Below are positions 1-6,098 of a stretch of 6,332 nt of DNA, in pieces. The DNA is from Betaproteobacteria bacterium (GTDB lineage: Bacteria; Pseudomonadota; Gammaproteobacteria; Burkholderiales; SG8-39), in contig JAOUFA010000221.1 of assembly GCA_029858545.1 (NCBI GenBank), positions 1 to 6,332 on the forward strand, written 5' to 3'. The position numbers were made by a program, and so were the translations under genes. The number at the start of each line of letters is the position of its first letter. The stretch's first letter is position 1. The notes below the pieces were generated by a model. That model saw only the letters and a list, made by a program, of their open reading frames with translations. It searched no databases and was not told where the DNA came from.

Positions 1-996
1 CTCGGCAAACACCCGCTGCGCGACCACCTCGCGCCAGGCGCGGCGCGCCGGCTCATCGCCCGCGGCGAGGCGCAGGTCGCGCGCCGCCTTGTCCACACGC
101 AGCGCGAGCTGGTCCATCTCCGGCGAAGCGCCGCCCGCGGCACGCAACTCGAGTCGCACGTCGCGCGCGAGCTCGATCAACTGCGCGCTCGACACCGTCT
201 CGCCGAAGAACATGCGCGCGGTATCGGGCAGCTGGTGCGCCTCGTCGAAGATGACGGTGTTGCACGCCGGAAGCAGCTCGGCGATGCCTTCGTCGCGCAG
301 CATCACATCGGCGAAAAACAGATGATGGTTGACGACCACGATATCGGCGGCAAGCGCATTCTTGCGCGCGCGCATCACGAAGCACTCGCGATAGTCGGGA
401 CATTCCTGGCCGAGACAGTTGTCGCGCGTCGAAGTGGCGTACGACCACACGGACGCGTCCTCGGGAACCCCGGCGAGTTCGGCGCGATCGCCGGTCGCGC
501 TCAGCCGTGCGAACTGCCCGATGCGCCGCAACTGCTCGGCCTCGGCGCGACTCGCGAGCCGCGCCTCGCTCGCCGCGCGCGCCACGCGGTACAGGCAGAC
601 GTAGTTCGCGCGCCCTTTGAGCAGCGCCGCGCTCGCTCCCGAGCGTAGCGCGTTGCGCACCTCGGGCAGGTCGCGGCCGTAGAGCTGGTCCTGGAGCGTC
701 TTGGTCCCGGTCGACAGAATCACCTTGCCGCCCGAGAGCAGCGCCGGCACGAGGTAGGCGAAGGTCTTGCCCGTGCCGGTGCCCGCTTCGGCAACCAGCA
801 CGCGATTGCGGTGGATCGATTCGAATATCGCGCCCGCCATCTCGACCTGCTGCGCGCGGTGGCGATAACCCGTGATGTGCCGTGCCAGCGGTCCGCCCGC
901 GGCGAACGCCTGCCCGACTTGCGCGAGGCCCTTCGCAAGGGCCGCGTCCGGCTGCGCGCTCGCGCCGCGGTGCTCCGTGTCACCTTCCCGGCTCAA
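1..996 (-). CDS. yoaA: ATP-dependent DNA helicase, DinG/YoaA (XPD-like) family, N-terminal part; 3' end outside window
   Basis: Seen: 332 residues are visible before the left edge. Walker A is EAGTGTGKT at residues 70-78, preceded by a Q-motif-like stretch (GYRHRAQQVEM, about 43-53). Motif Ia is STGTKTLQDQL just after Walker A. Cysteines 134, 194, 199 and 205 have the spacing of the 4Fe-4S cluster of XPD/DinG-type helicases. VVNHHLFF follows at about 220-227 and the DEAH box is at 251-254. Known: these are superfamily 2, 5'-3' Fe-S DNA helicases acting in DNA repair and replication-fork processing; in E. coli, YoaA pairs with the clamp-loader subunit chi. Walker A and motif Ia resemble YoaA more than DinG. 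Start: in-frame TGA (tonB stop) lies two codons upstream, and TTG at 996-994 is the only ATG/GTG/TTG codon before Met53. Met53 lies within the conserved region, so TTG is chosen although no Shine-Dalgarno is evident. The gene begins 3 bases after tonB, which suggests coupled translation. The full protein is probably about 640-680 residues (family-based). Confidence 0.93.
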   Translation of the reverse strand, partial: MSREGDTEHRGASAQPDAALAKGLAQVGQAFAAGGPLARHITGYRHRAQQVEMAGAIFESIHRNRVLVAEAGTGTGKTFAYLVPALLSGGKVILSTGTKTLQDQLYGRDLPEVRNALRSGASAALLKGRANYVCLYRVARAASEARLASRAEAEQLRRIGQFARLSATGDRAELAGVPEDASVWSYATSTRDNCLGQECPDYRECFVMRARKNALAADIVVVNHHLFFADVMLRDEGIAELLPACNTVIFDEAHQLPDTARMFFGETVSSAQLIELARDVRLELRAAGGASPEMDQLALRVDKAARDLRLAAGDEPARRAWREVVAQRVFAE

Positions 997-999
997 GGA

Positions 1000-1755
1000 T
1001 CAGGTGCTCGGGTCGCGCAGACTGAACACGACCGGAATATCGATCGCGAATTCGCTGCCACGCAGCGTCTCGGGCATGGGAGTTCGCGAGTTCGCCTCGC
1101 GGATCATGTCGAGCGCCTGATGGTCGAGTGCCGCGTGGCCGGTGCTCGTCTTGACGTCGAGCGCGGCGAGGCTCCCATTGGCCCGCACTTTCATCGTCAC
1201 CTCGACGCGGCCCTGCCAGGCGTTTTCCATCGCGATGCGCGGATAGCGCTTGTAGCGCTGCGCGGCGCCCATCACCGCGACGCGATACTGCCGGACCAGC
1301 GCCGGATCGGGCCCTGCGGGGGCGGCCGCGGCGGTTGCGGTCCCGGTGGGCGATCGCAGCGCCGCCTGCTGCGGGGACGGCGCGGCATCGCGCGCGGAGG
1401 GCACGGCGGCCGCCGGCGGCGACGCGGGCGCGATACTGCGAGCTTCGGCAGGGCGATCGGCTGCCGTCGCGGGTTCCGCGGGCGGCGCCGCGGCAACCAT
1501 CGCTTGCGACGGCGGGAGCGCGACCACCGCCTGCGGCGGGGGCGGCGCGGCGGGACGCGCGCGCGCGGACGGTGCGGCACGCACTAGCGGCTGCTCGTAG
1601 GCGAGCCACGCGAGCAAGGGGGTCGGTGCCGTCATTCTCGCCACGCCCGCGTGCAGGCCCGGCAGCGCGAGCAAGACCAGGCTGTGCGCCACGATGGAAG
1701 CGAGCAGCGCATAGCCGAATACACGCAGAGAATCGCGCTCGCCCCGCTCTGTCAT
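1000..1755 (-). CDS. tonB: TonB family energy transducer
   Basis: Known role: TonB couples the inner-membrane proton motive force, through ExbB/ExbD, to TonB-dependent receptors in the outer membrane (siderophores, B12, other large or scarce substrates). Seen, numbering from Met at 1755 (251 residues): a short cytoplasmic N-terminus, one transmembrane helix at about 12-32, a long Pro/Ala-rich spacer at about 60-150, and a C-terminal TonB domain at about 155-251. That domain contains RYP at 170-172, GRVEVTMKV and a final IDIPVVFSL strand. Inside the helix, Ser20-xxx-His24, then Leu31, match the Ser/His/Leu positions essential in E. coli TonB, so the protein is probably proton-motive-force competent. 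Start is uncertain: ATG at 1779 or GTG at 1800 would add 8 or 15 residues (total 266). I prefer 1755 because it places the helix at the usual distance, but none of the three has a strong Shine-Dalgarno. No exbB, exbD or receptor gene is in the window. The stop TGA is 3 bases from the helicase start. Confidence 0.92.
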   Translation of the reverse strand: MTERGERDSLRVFGYALLASIVAHSLVLLALPGLHAGVARMTAPTPLLAWLAYEQPLVRAAPSARARPAAPPPPQAVVALPPSQAMVAAAPPAEPATAADRPAEARSIAPASPPAAAVPSARDAAPSPQQAALRSPTGTATAAAAPAGPDPALVRQYRVAVMGAAQRYKRYPRIAMENAWQGRVEVTMKVRANGSLAALDVKTSTGHAALDHQALDMIREANSRTPMPETLRGSEFAIDIPVVFSLRDPST

Positions 1756-1830
1756 GCAATCGTTGCCTGCACCCGCCATGTCCCGCCCCGAGCGACGCAC
1801 TATAACACCGGCGTCGCAGCCCCCGGCGCG

Positions 1831-2727
1831 TCAGACGGCAAACGAACGCGTCACCTCGTCGAACAACTCGTCGACGCCGAGACGCCGTGGGACGAGGCCC
1901 TGGCGGACCACGCACTCGATCGCAACTTCGAGCGGGCGACGGATCGCATCGAGCCCGTAAGGCCGCGCGTCGATACCGTCCTCCAGCGTCGATCCCCCCC
2001 GCCGGCGGCTCTCGACCAGAAGTCGCCAGAGTTCGCGCACCGTCTCCGGATGCGATCGCGTCAGCGACTCCCGCACCACCACCATGTGGTTGATCTGCAC
2101 CGCCTGCGTGCGCCGGTACCACGCGCGCGCCGCCGACTCGGGGTCGGCGATGACCGGCTGCAGGCGCGCGTCCTTGGGCGGCGGCGCGAGGATCGCGGCA
2201 TCGATTTCCCCGGCGAGCAGCATCGTCGCCGCGTCCTGGCCGGCGGCCGCCCGCTCCACACTGGGCGGGTCGCGGAACTCCGCGACATGCGGTTCCTCGA
2301 AGCTCACCCAACGCACGCGCTCCAGGTCGACGCCGTAATCGTCGGCCAGCACGGCGCGCAACCAGGCGACGGTTGTCACCGAGTAGGAGCGGATGCCGAT
2401 GCGCCGCCCCTCGAGATCGCGCGGCGCGAGCCGACCGCGTTCGGCGTTGTACACCAGATAGGGATGCTGAAAACGGCTGAACAACACCGCGGGCAGCAGC
2501 ACCAGCGGCTTGCCCCAGGCCTTCGCCATCAGGAAGGTGACGAGCGCGAGCTCGGAGACGTCGAATTCGAGTTCGCGCACAGTGCGCTTGAAGGCGCTGC
2601 TCGGCGTTTTTACATCGGCGAAATCGAGCGCGAGACCCGGCGAGCGCAATTCGCCGCGGCGCAGCGCGGCGGTATTGGGGTAGTCGCCGAGCAGGGTATT
2701 CAGGCGTAGCGGTTTGTCGGCGTCCAT
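1831..2727 (-). CDS. substrate-binding-fold protein, 4,5-dihydroxyphthalate decarboxylase-like family, no signal peptide
   Basis: Seen: 298 residues with the periplasmic-binding-protein type 2 pattern. FDVSEL is at 55-60, SRFQHPYLVYN at 84-94, DLEGRRIGIRSYSVTT at 104-119 (hinge/ligand-loop region), EYG-like DYGVDLERVRW at 130-140, GEIDAAI at 173-179 and INHMVVV at 212-218. Known: this pattern occurs in proteins annotated either as ABC transporter substrate-binding protein or as 4,5-dihydroxyphthalate decarboxylase (phthalate degradation). I recognise the family, not the substrate. The N-terminus is hydrophilic, and an in-frame TGA lies just five codons upstream of the ATG, so no longer start could supply a signal peptide. 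The protein should therefore be cytoplasmic, which argues for an enzyme or intracellular ligand binder rather than a classical ABC importer subunit. No ABC permease or ATPase is nearby. It lies 90 bases after the kinase and about 75 before tonB. AGGA at 2740-2737 is nine bases from this ATG. Confidence 0.85.
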   Translation of the reverse strand: MDADKPLRLNTLLGDYPNTAALRRGELRSPGLALDFADVKTPSSAFKRTVRELEFDVSELALVTFLMAKAWGKPLVLLPAVLFSRFQHPYLVYNAERGRLAPRDLEGRRIGIRSYSVTTVAWLRAVLADDYGVDLERVRWVSFEEPHVAEFRDPPSVERAAAGQDAATMLLAGEIDAAILAPPPKDARLQPVIADPESAARAWYRRTQAVQINHMVVVRESLTRSHPETVRELWRLLVESRRRGGSTLEDGIDARPYGLDAIRRPLEVAIECVVRQGLVPRRLGVDELFDEVTRSFAV

Positions 2728-2732
2728 CGCAT
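2700..2732 (-). other. possible 10-codon leader ORF overlapping the start of the binding-protein gene
   Basis: An ATG at 2732-2730 opens a ten-residue frame (MRWTPTNRYA) ending with TGA at 2702-2700. It overlaps the first 28 bases of the binding-protein gene in another frame. The AGGA at 2740-2737 is only four bases from this ATG but nine from the gene's own ATG, so ribosomes could use either. It may be a chance ORF. If translated, it would compete with or modulate the downstream start. Nothing in the peptide suggests a function of its own. Confidence 0.15.
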
Positions 2733-2736
2733 GCGT

Positions 2737-2741
2737 TCCTC
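2737..2741 (-). promoter_or_regulatory. ribosome binding site (GAGGA) for the binding-protein gene
   Basis: GAGGA on the minus strand is the only purine-rich Shine-Dalgarno-like stretch before the ATG at 2727. The nine-base spacing is slightly long but acceptable. It also sits close to an out-of-frame ATG at 2732. Confidence 0.5.
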
Positions 2742-2763
2742 ACCGGGGGTTGGCGTGGGCGCG

Positions 2764-2792
2764 GCGAGCCGCTCGCGATCCACTCGGGATCG
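2764..2792 (-). repeat. two abutting short inverted repeats in the kinase/binding-protein gap
   Basis: In the 90-base gap after the kinase stop, read on the minus strand, CGATCC-cgagt-GGATCG (2792-2776, six-pair stem, five-base loop) is followed directly by GCGAG-cgg-CTCGC (2776-2764, five-pair stem, three-base loop); the two share one base. No T-run follows, so this is not a convincing intrinsic terminator. It could shape the mRNA between the two genes or be chance in GC-rich sequence. No convincing promoter was seen in this gap. Confidence 0.3.
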
Positions 2793-2817
2793 GGATTCTA
2801 AGCGATGATGTGTTCGA

Positions 2818-5800
2818 CTACGCGCCGGGCCGGCTGCCGGAATCACGCGCCTCGCCCGTTTCCGCGGCGAGCCGGGCGCGCGGCATGTCGAGCCAGAACG
2901 TCGCGCCCTCGCCGGGGATCGTCTCGACGCCGAGCTCGCAGCCCATGGCCTCGGCAAGCTGTTTCGACAGTGCGAGCCCGATCCCTTCGCCATCGACGTC
3001 GCTCTTGTCGGCGCCGAGGCGATCAAACAGAGTGAACAGCCTGGCGACATGCTGCGGCGCGATGCCGGGTCCGTCGTCCTTCACCGACAGGCGCAACAGC
3101 CTGCCGCGCACCGCGCAGCCGACCACCACGTTGCCTCCCTGACGATTGTATTTGGCGGCGTTGGAAAGCAGGTTCACGATGATCTGCCTGAGTCTTGTTG
3201 CATCGGCGAAGACCGCGTAACCGCTCGCGGCGCCCACCTGGTCGATCAGCGTGACGTTCTTCGCGCGCAGATGCGGGTCGGCGATACGCACCGCCTCACG
3301 CACGCTGCCGTGCAGCGAGACGGGGACGATGTCAATGGACAGCTTGCCCGCTTCGATGCGCGACAGATCGAGCAGATCGTTGATCAGTTCGAGCAAGTGA
3401 TTGCCCGCCTGTTCGATTTCGTGAACCTGCCGTCGGTGTCCCTCGGCCATGTCTTCGAGGGCGAGCACCTGCGAAAACCCGAGAATCGCGTTGAGCGGGG
3501 TACGCAGCTCGTGCGACATGCGGGCGAGGAACTGCGATTTCGCGCTGCTCGCGCGCTCGGCCTCGGCCTTGGCCTCGATCAGCAGTTGCTCGGTGCGCTT
3601 GCGCACGCTGATGTCCTCGACCAGCGAGAGCAGATGCGGCTCGCCGTCGCGCAGGAAGCGCGCAAAGGTCAGGTGCGCCCAGAACTCGCGGTCGAAGACG
3701 GTTTCCAGGAAAAGTTCACCGCGCCAGATCTCGCCGCTCGCGAGCGTGTGCTGCGCGATCGCCGGCAGTCCGGCCTTTTGCCAGCCCGGGCGGGTGAGGA
3801 AGTTGGATGCCATCGCCTGCTCGACCGACGCGGCACCGACCACCCTCGCCAGGGCATCGTTGGCGAATACGCACTCGCCGCTCGCACGGTACGCGGCGAC
3901 GCCGATCGTCACGGCATCGAGAATCTGGCGGTTCAGCTCGATCGCTTCGCCGAGCGCCGCGGCGCGTTCGGCGACGCGCGCCTCGAGCGTCTCGTTCAGG
4001 TTCCTGAGCGCGGTCTCGGCATTCTTGCGCTCGGTGATGTCCGAGAACACCGCCACGTAATTGCACACCCGCCCTTCGTCGTCGCGGACCGCGGCGATCG
4101 TCTCCCACTCGGGGTAGATCTCGCCGTTCTTGCGCCGGTTCCAGATTTCGCCCGCCCAGAAATCGCGCTCGCGGATCGAGCGCCACATCTCGCGGTAGAA
4201 CGCCGCGTCATGGCGGCCCGAGGAGAGAACCCGCGGTTTGCGGCCGACAACCTCTTCGGGAAGATAACCGGTGGTCGCAGCGAAGGCGCGGTTCACCGAA
4301 ACGATCGTGCCATTGGCATCGGTCACCAGCACGCATTCGCGTGCGTGCTCGAACACCATCGCATCGAGACGTAGTTTCGCCTCGCTCAGGCGATGGTAGG
4401 TCATGTCGCGGATGATCGCCTGGGTGAAGGTGCGCTCCTGCACGCGCATCGACCGGATGCTGATCTCGGCGGGAAACTTGCTGCCGTCCGCGCGTAGCTG
4501 ATCGACCTCGTACACCAGACCGCCGTCGGCCTCGAGGTCGGGGCGGAACCGCGGTGTCGCGCCTTCCCGGCGCAGGCTGGTCATCGGCCGCCCGATGAGA
4601 CGCTCGCGCGCGCCGCCATAGGCTTTGATGGCGCGGTCGTTCGCCTCGACGATGAGACCGTTCTCGTCGACGAGCAGCACAATATCGTTGGCGAAGCGGC
4701 TCAGGTACTCGAAATGGTTGCGCAGCGACTCCTCGCGCAACTGAATCTCGCGCCGCGCCGCGGCGAGACGAAGGCTCTGGTTGCGTCCCCACAGCCACAC
4801 GCTGAGCATGAGCGCCCCGGTGAGCAGCGCGACGAAACCGAGAATGATCCGCGCCCGGTCGCGGATCTCGTGATAGGCCTCGGCGATATCCTCTTTGGAA
4901 ACGAGAATCCAGGAGGTGCCCGGCACGCGACTGCCCGCCCCCACCACCTTGACGTTCCGGTAGTCGACCCCTTCGAGCAGGCCCATCGCCCCGCGCGCCA
5001 CCATCGCGCCGAGCAACTGATCGCGTGATACCGGGATGCGCGGCCGGCGCGCGCTCGCCGCGTGTCGCAGCGGCGCGAGGTAGACGATCACGCCGGCCTC
5101 CTCGGCAGCCAGGAAGGTTTCACCGCTGCGGCTGAAGACCGGCCATTTGGCCAGCGAGGGCTGCAGAAAGCGATTCGGGTCGAGCGTCGCGATCAGCGCG
5201 CCCTCGGACGAGGCACCGGCGCGCAAGGGAATGACGAGGTTCACCAAGGCACCGAACTCGCCGTCGAGCGTGGCGAGGTGGCCGCCGAATACATAGACCC
5301 TGCCGCCGCCGATCGCGGCCGCCAGATCGAACTCCAGGGGCCATGCGGCCTGGCCGGGCGCGGGTTCGCCGTGCGCCCGCCCAAGCCGATGACCTTCGGC
5401 ATCGGCCAGAGCAAGCGTCTGAAAACCGTGGCTGCGCTTGAGACGCGACAACCACGTTTCCAGATCGCGGCGCGAGAGTCTGCCGTGCCGGTGGCGCCCG
5501 ATGAAATCGCGCGCCTGGGCGAGAATTGCCGGGTCGGAGGCGATGCGCGCCGCATCGTCGCGGCGCTCTTCCAGCCACAACACGATCGCCCCGGCCTTGA
5601 AATCGGTGATGGCACTGAGCCGCTGATGGGCATCGTCCACCTGCTCGCGTTCGCTGTCGAGGGTCAGATAGGCGCCCACGGTGCCGAGCATCAGCACGAT
5701 CCCCAGCATGCCGATCAGCGGAACCCGTGTGAGCACCGCGACCGCGGCATCGCGATCGTGCTCATGGCTCACCGCCATCGCCTCGCGTACCTTGACCGGC

Positions 5801-5904
5801 CGCGCGCGTGCCGCGGCAGCGAAATCCGTAGCCCTGCGTGTCACCTGCCGAATCACACTGCGAAGACCGCGGCTGCCAGAGGGCCGCGCCTGGTTTGCAC
5901 CCAA
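2818..5904 (-). CDS. multi-PAS transmembrane sensor histidine kinase (periplasmic Cache-like sensor, three PAS, HisKA, HATPase)
   Basis: Seen (1028 residues): an Arg/Ala-rich N-terminal tail 1-57, TM1 at about 58-82, a periplasmic region at about 83-350, TM2 at about 352-372, PAS 1 at about 395-505, PAS 2 at about 510-625 (ending in a PAC-like VFSDITERK), a linker helix at about 625-660 and a more divergent PAS 3 at about 658-770. The HisKA dimerisation helix is at about 788-855, with phospho-acceptor His798 in SHELRTPLN. The ATP-binding domain has the N-box (Asn911, Asn915), G1 DDGPGI (943-948), F-box region LFTLF, G2 GEGIGL (972-977) and a final GEGATFW. All catalytic motifs look intact. 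The periplasmic region begins with a Lys-x(5)-W-x-EER-x-DA pattern common in Cache-type sensor kinases. Known: such kinases autophosphorylate and pass phosphate to a response regulator; Thr802 after HEL-R fits the phosphatase site. There is no receiver domain and no regulator in the window, so the partner is unknown. The start is TTG with a good Shine-Dalgarno; Met43 (5778) is the alternative. The ligand cannot be deduced. Confidence 0.95.
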   Translation of the reverse strand: MGANQARPSGSRGLRSVIRQVTRRATDFAAAARARPVKVREAMAVSHEHDRDAAVAVLTRVPLIGMLGIVLMLGTVGAYLTLDSEREQVDDAHQRLSAITDFKAGAIVLWLEERRDDAARIASDPAILAQARDFIGRHRHGRLSRRDLETWLSRLKRSHGFQTLALADAEGHRLGRAHGEPAPGQAAWPLEFDLAAAIGGGRVYVFGGHLATLDGEFGALVNLVIPLRAGASSEGALIATLDPNRFLQPSLAKWPVFSRSGETFLAAEEAGVIVYLAPLRHAASARRPRIPVSRDQLLGAMVARGAMGLLEGVDYRNVKVVGAGSRVPGTSWILVSKEDIAEAYHEIRDRARIILGFVALLTGALMLSVWLWGRNQSLRLAAARREIQLREESLRNHFEYLSRFANDIVLLVDENGLIVEANDRAIKAYGGARERLIGRPMTSLRREGATPRFRPDLEADGGLVYEVDQLRADGSKFPAEISIRSMRVQERTFTQAIIRDMTYHRLSEAKLRLDAMVFEHARECVLVTDANGTIVSVNRAFAATTGYLPEEVVGRKPRVLSSGRHDAAFYREMWRSIRERDFWAGEIWNRRKNGEIYPEWETIAAVRDDEGRVCNYVAVFSDITERKNAETALRNLNETLEARVAERAAALGEAIELNRQILDAVTIGVAAYRASGECVFANDALARVVGAASVEQAMASNFLTRPGWQKAGLPAIAQHTLASGEIWRGELFLETVFDREFWAHLTFARFLRDGEPHLLSLVEDISVRKRTEQLLIEAKAEAERASSAKSQFLARMSHELRTPLNAILGFSQVLALEDMAEGHRRQVHEIEQAGNHLLELINDLLDLSRIEAGKLSIDIVPVSLHGSVREAVRIADPHLRAKNVTLIDQVGAASGYAVFADATRLRQIIVNLLSNAAKYNRQGGNVVVGCAVRGRLLRLSVKDDGPGIAPQHVARLFTLFDRLGADKSDVDGEGIGLALSKQLAEAMGCELGVETIPGEGATFWLDMPRARLAAETGEARDSGSRPGA

Positions 5905-5911
5905 TTTTCGA

Positions 5912-5924
5912 TCCCTGAATTCCT
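5912..5924 (-). promoter_or_regulatory. ribosome binding site supporting the TTG start of the kinase
   Basis: On the minus strand, AGGA (5924-5921) and AGGGA (5916-5912) precede the TTG at 5904. AGGGA is seven bases away, an ideal distance. This decides the start in favour of TTG over Met43 at 5778, whose nearest GAGG is only two bases from the ATG. Confidence 0.5.
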
Positions 5925-5936
5925 AGCGGTCGATGA

Positions 5937-5963
5937 TGCGCGCGGCGCGCGGCGTCGTGCGCA
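5937..5963 (-). repeat. inverted repeat upstream of the kinase
   Basis: Arms TGCGCGCG (5937-5944) and CGTGCGCA (5956-5963) pair over eight positions with one non-Watson-Crick position (a G·T/C·A mismatch, depending on strand) around an 11-base GC-rich loop. It sits about 33 bases before the kinase TTG and could form a 5' leader hairpin or a protein-binding site. In sequence this GC-rich, chance is also likely. Confidence 0.3.
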
Positions 5964-6044
5964 AGGAAATGTCACGGCCGGACAAATTCTTTGATTCCCG
6001 GGGCATCGGCGCAAACCGGTACCCGACCACCCCTATACGGAAGT

Positions 6045-6062
6045 GTTATCGTTATCGTTATC
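6045..6062 (+). repeat. three tandem GTTATC hexamers
   Basis: GTTATC occurs three times without interruption, ending 36 bases before the MFS ATG. It is the only perfect short tandem repeat in the window and stands out from the GC-rich surroundings. It lies where promoter or operator elements of the MFS gene are expected, so copy-number change could alter promoter spacing. It could equally be a set of adjacent regulator sites or a chance slippage product. Confidence 0.9.
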
Positions 6063-6071
6063 CCGGTCTGC

Positions 6072-6084
6072 GGCGCACCGCGCC
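6072..6084 (+). repeat. perfect inverted repeat GGCGC-acc-GCGCC before the MFS gene
   Basis: A five-base-pair stem with a three-base loop ends 14 bases before the MFS start codon. It occupies the region just upstream of where a ribosome binding site should be, and no good Shine-Dalgarno is present there. It may influence translation initiation or bind a regulator, but the stem is short. Confidence 0.35.
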
Positions 6085-6098
6085 AAGCCCTTCAATTC

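Larger units (their letters stand above)
5905..6098. promoter_or_regulatory. divergent intergenic region between the kinase and the MFS transporter gene
   Basis: These 194 bases hold no gene that I can support and must carry the start signals for both divergent genes. It is locally more AT-rich than its flanks around 5964-5996 and 6031-6062. It contains the hexamer repeat and inverted repeats listed separately. I could not find a -35/-10 pair with good spacing on either strand. TTGATT (5991-5996) and TATACG (6034-6039) are isolated partial matches on the plus strand. A shared operator for a regulator encoded elsewhere is possible but unproven. Confidence 0.6.

Noticed and set aside
1330..1570. 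GC-rich, repetitive-looking stretch considered as a DNA repeat
   Set aside because: It is the coding sequence of the Pro/Ala-rich spacer normal for TonB proteins; there is no regular repeat unit.
1799..1804. TATAGT (minus strand) as a -10 element for tonB
   Set aside because: At 17 bases upstream there is only GCCGGG and no -35-like sequence, so a lone -10 match is not enough.
1651..2709. 352-codon plus-strand open frame opposite the binding protein and tonB
   Set aside because: No recognisable motifs, and it is antisense to two supported genes.
980..2743. Long minus-strand open frame of 587 codons spanning tonB and the binding-protein gene
   Set aside because: Its translation is Arg/Ala-rich low-complexity with no family resemblance, and it overlaps two genes with clear domains. 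It is a shadow frame caused by high GC.
2795..2800. TAGAAT (minus strand) as a -10 element for the binding-protein gene
   Set aside because: No -35-like sequence at 16-18 bases upstream; kept only as a weak possibility.
3049..4374. 441-codon plus-strand open frame opposite the kinase
   Set aside because: It lies antisense to well-recognised PAS and HisKA domains. The predicted protein resembles no family and reflects third-position GC bias.
5960..5976. Possible sigma-54 promoter (TGACAT...TTGC on the minus strand) for the kinase
   Set aside because: The spacing is one base short and the essential GG of the -24 element reads GA.
5062..5994. 310-codon plus-strand open frame opposite the kinase N-terminus and running into the intergenic region
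   Set aside because: The product is unrecognisable and antisense to the kinase sensor region; codon pattern favours the minus strand. It is treated as a shadow.
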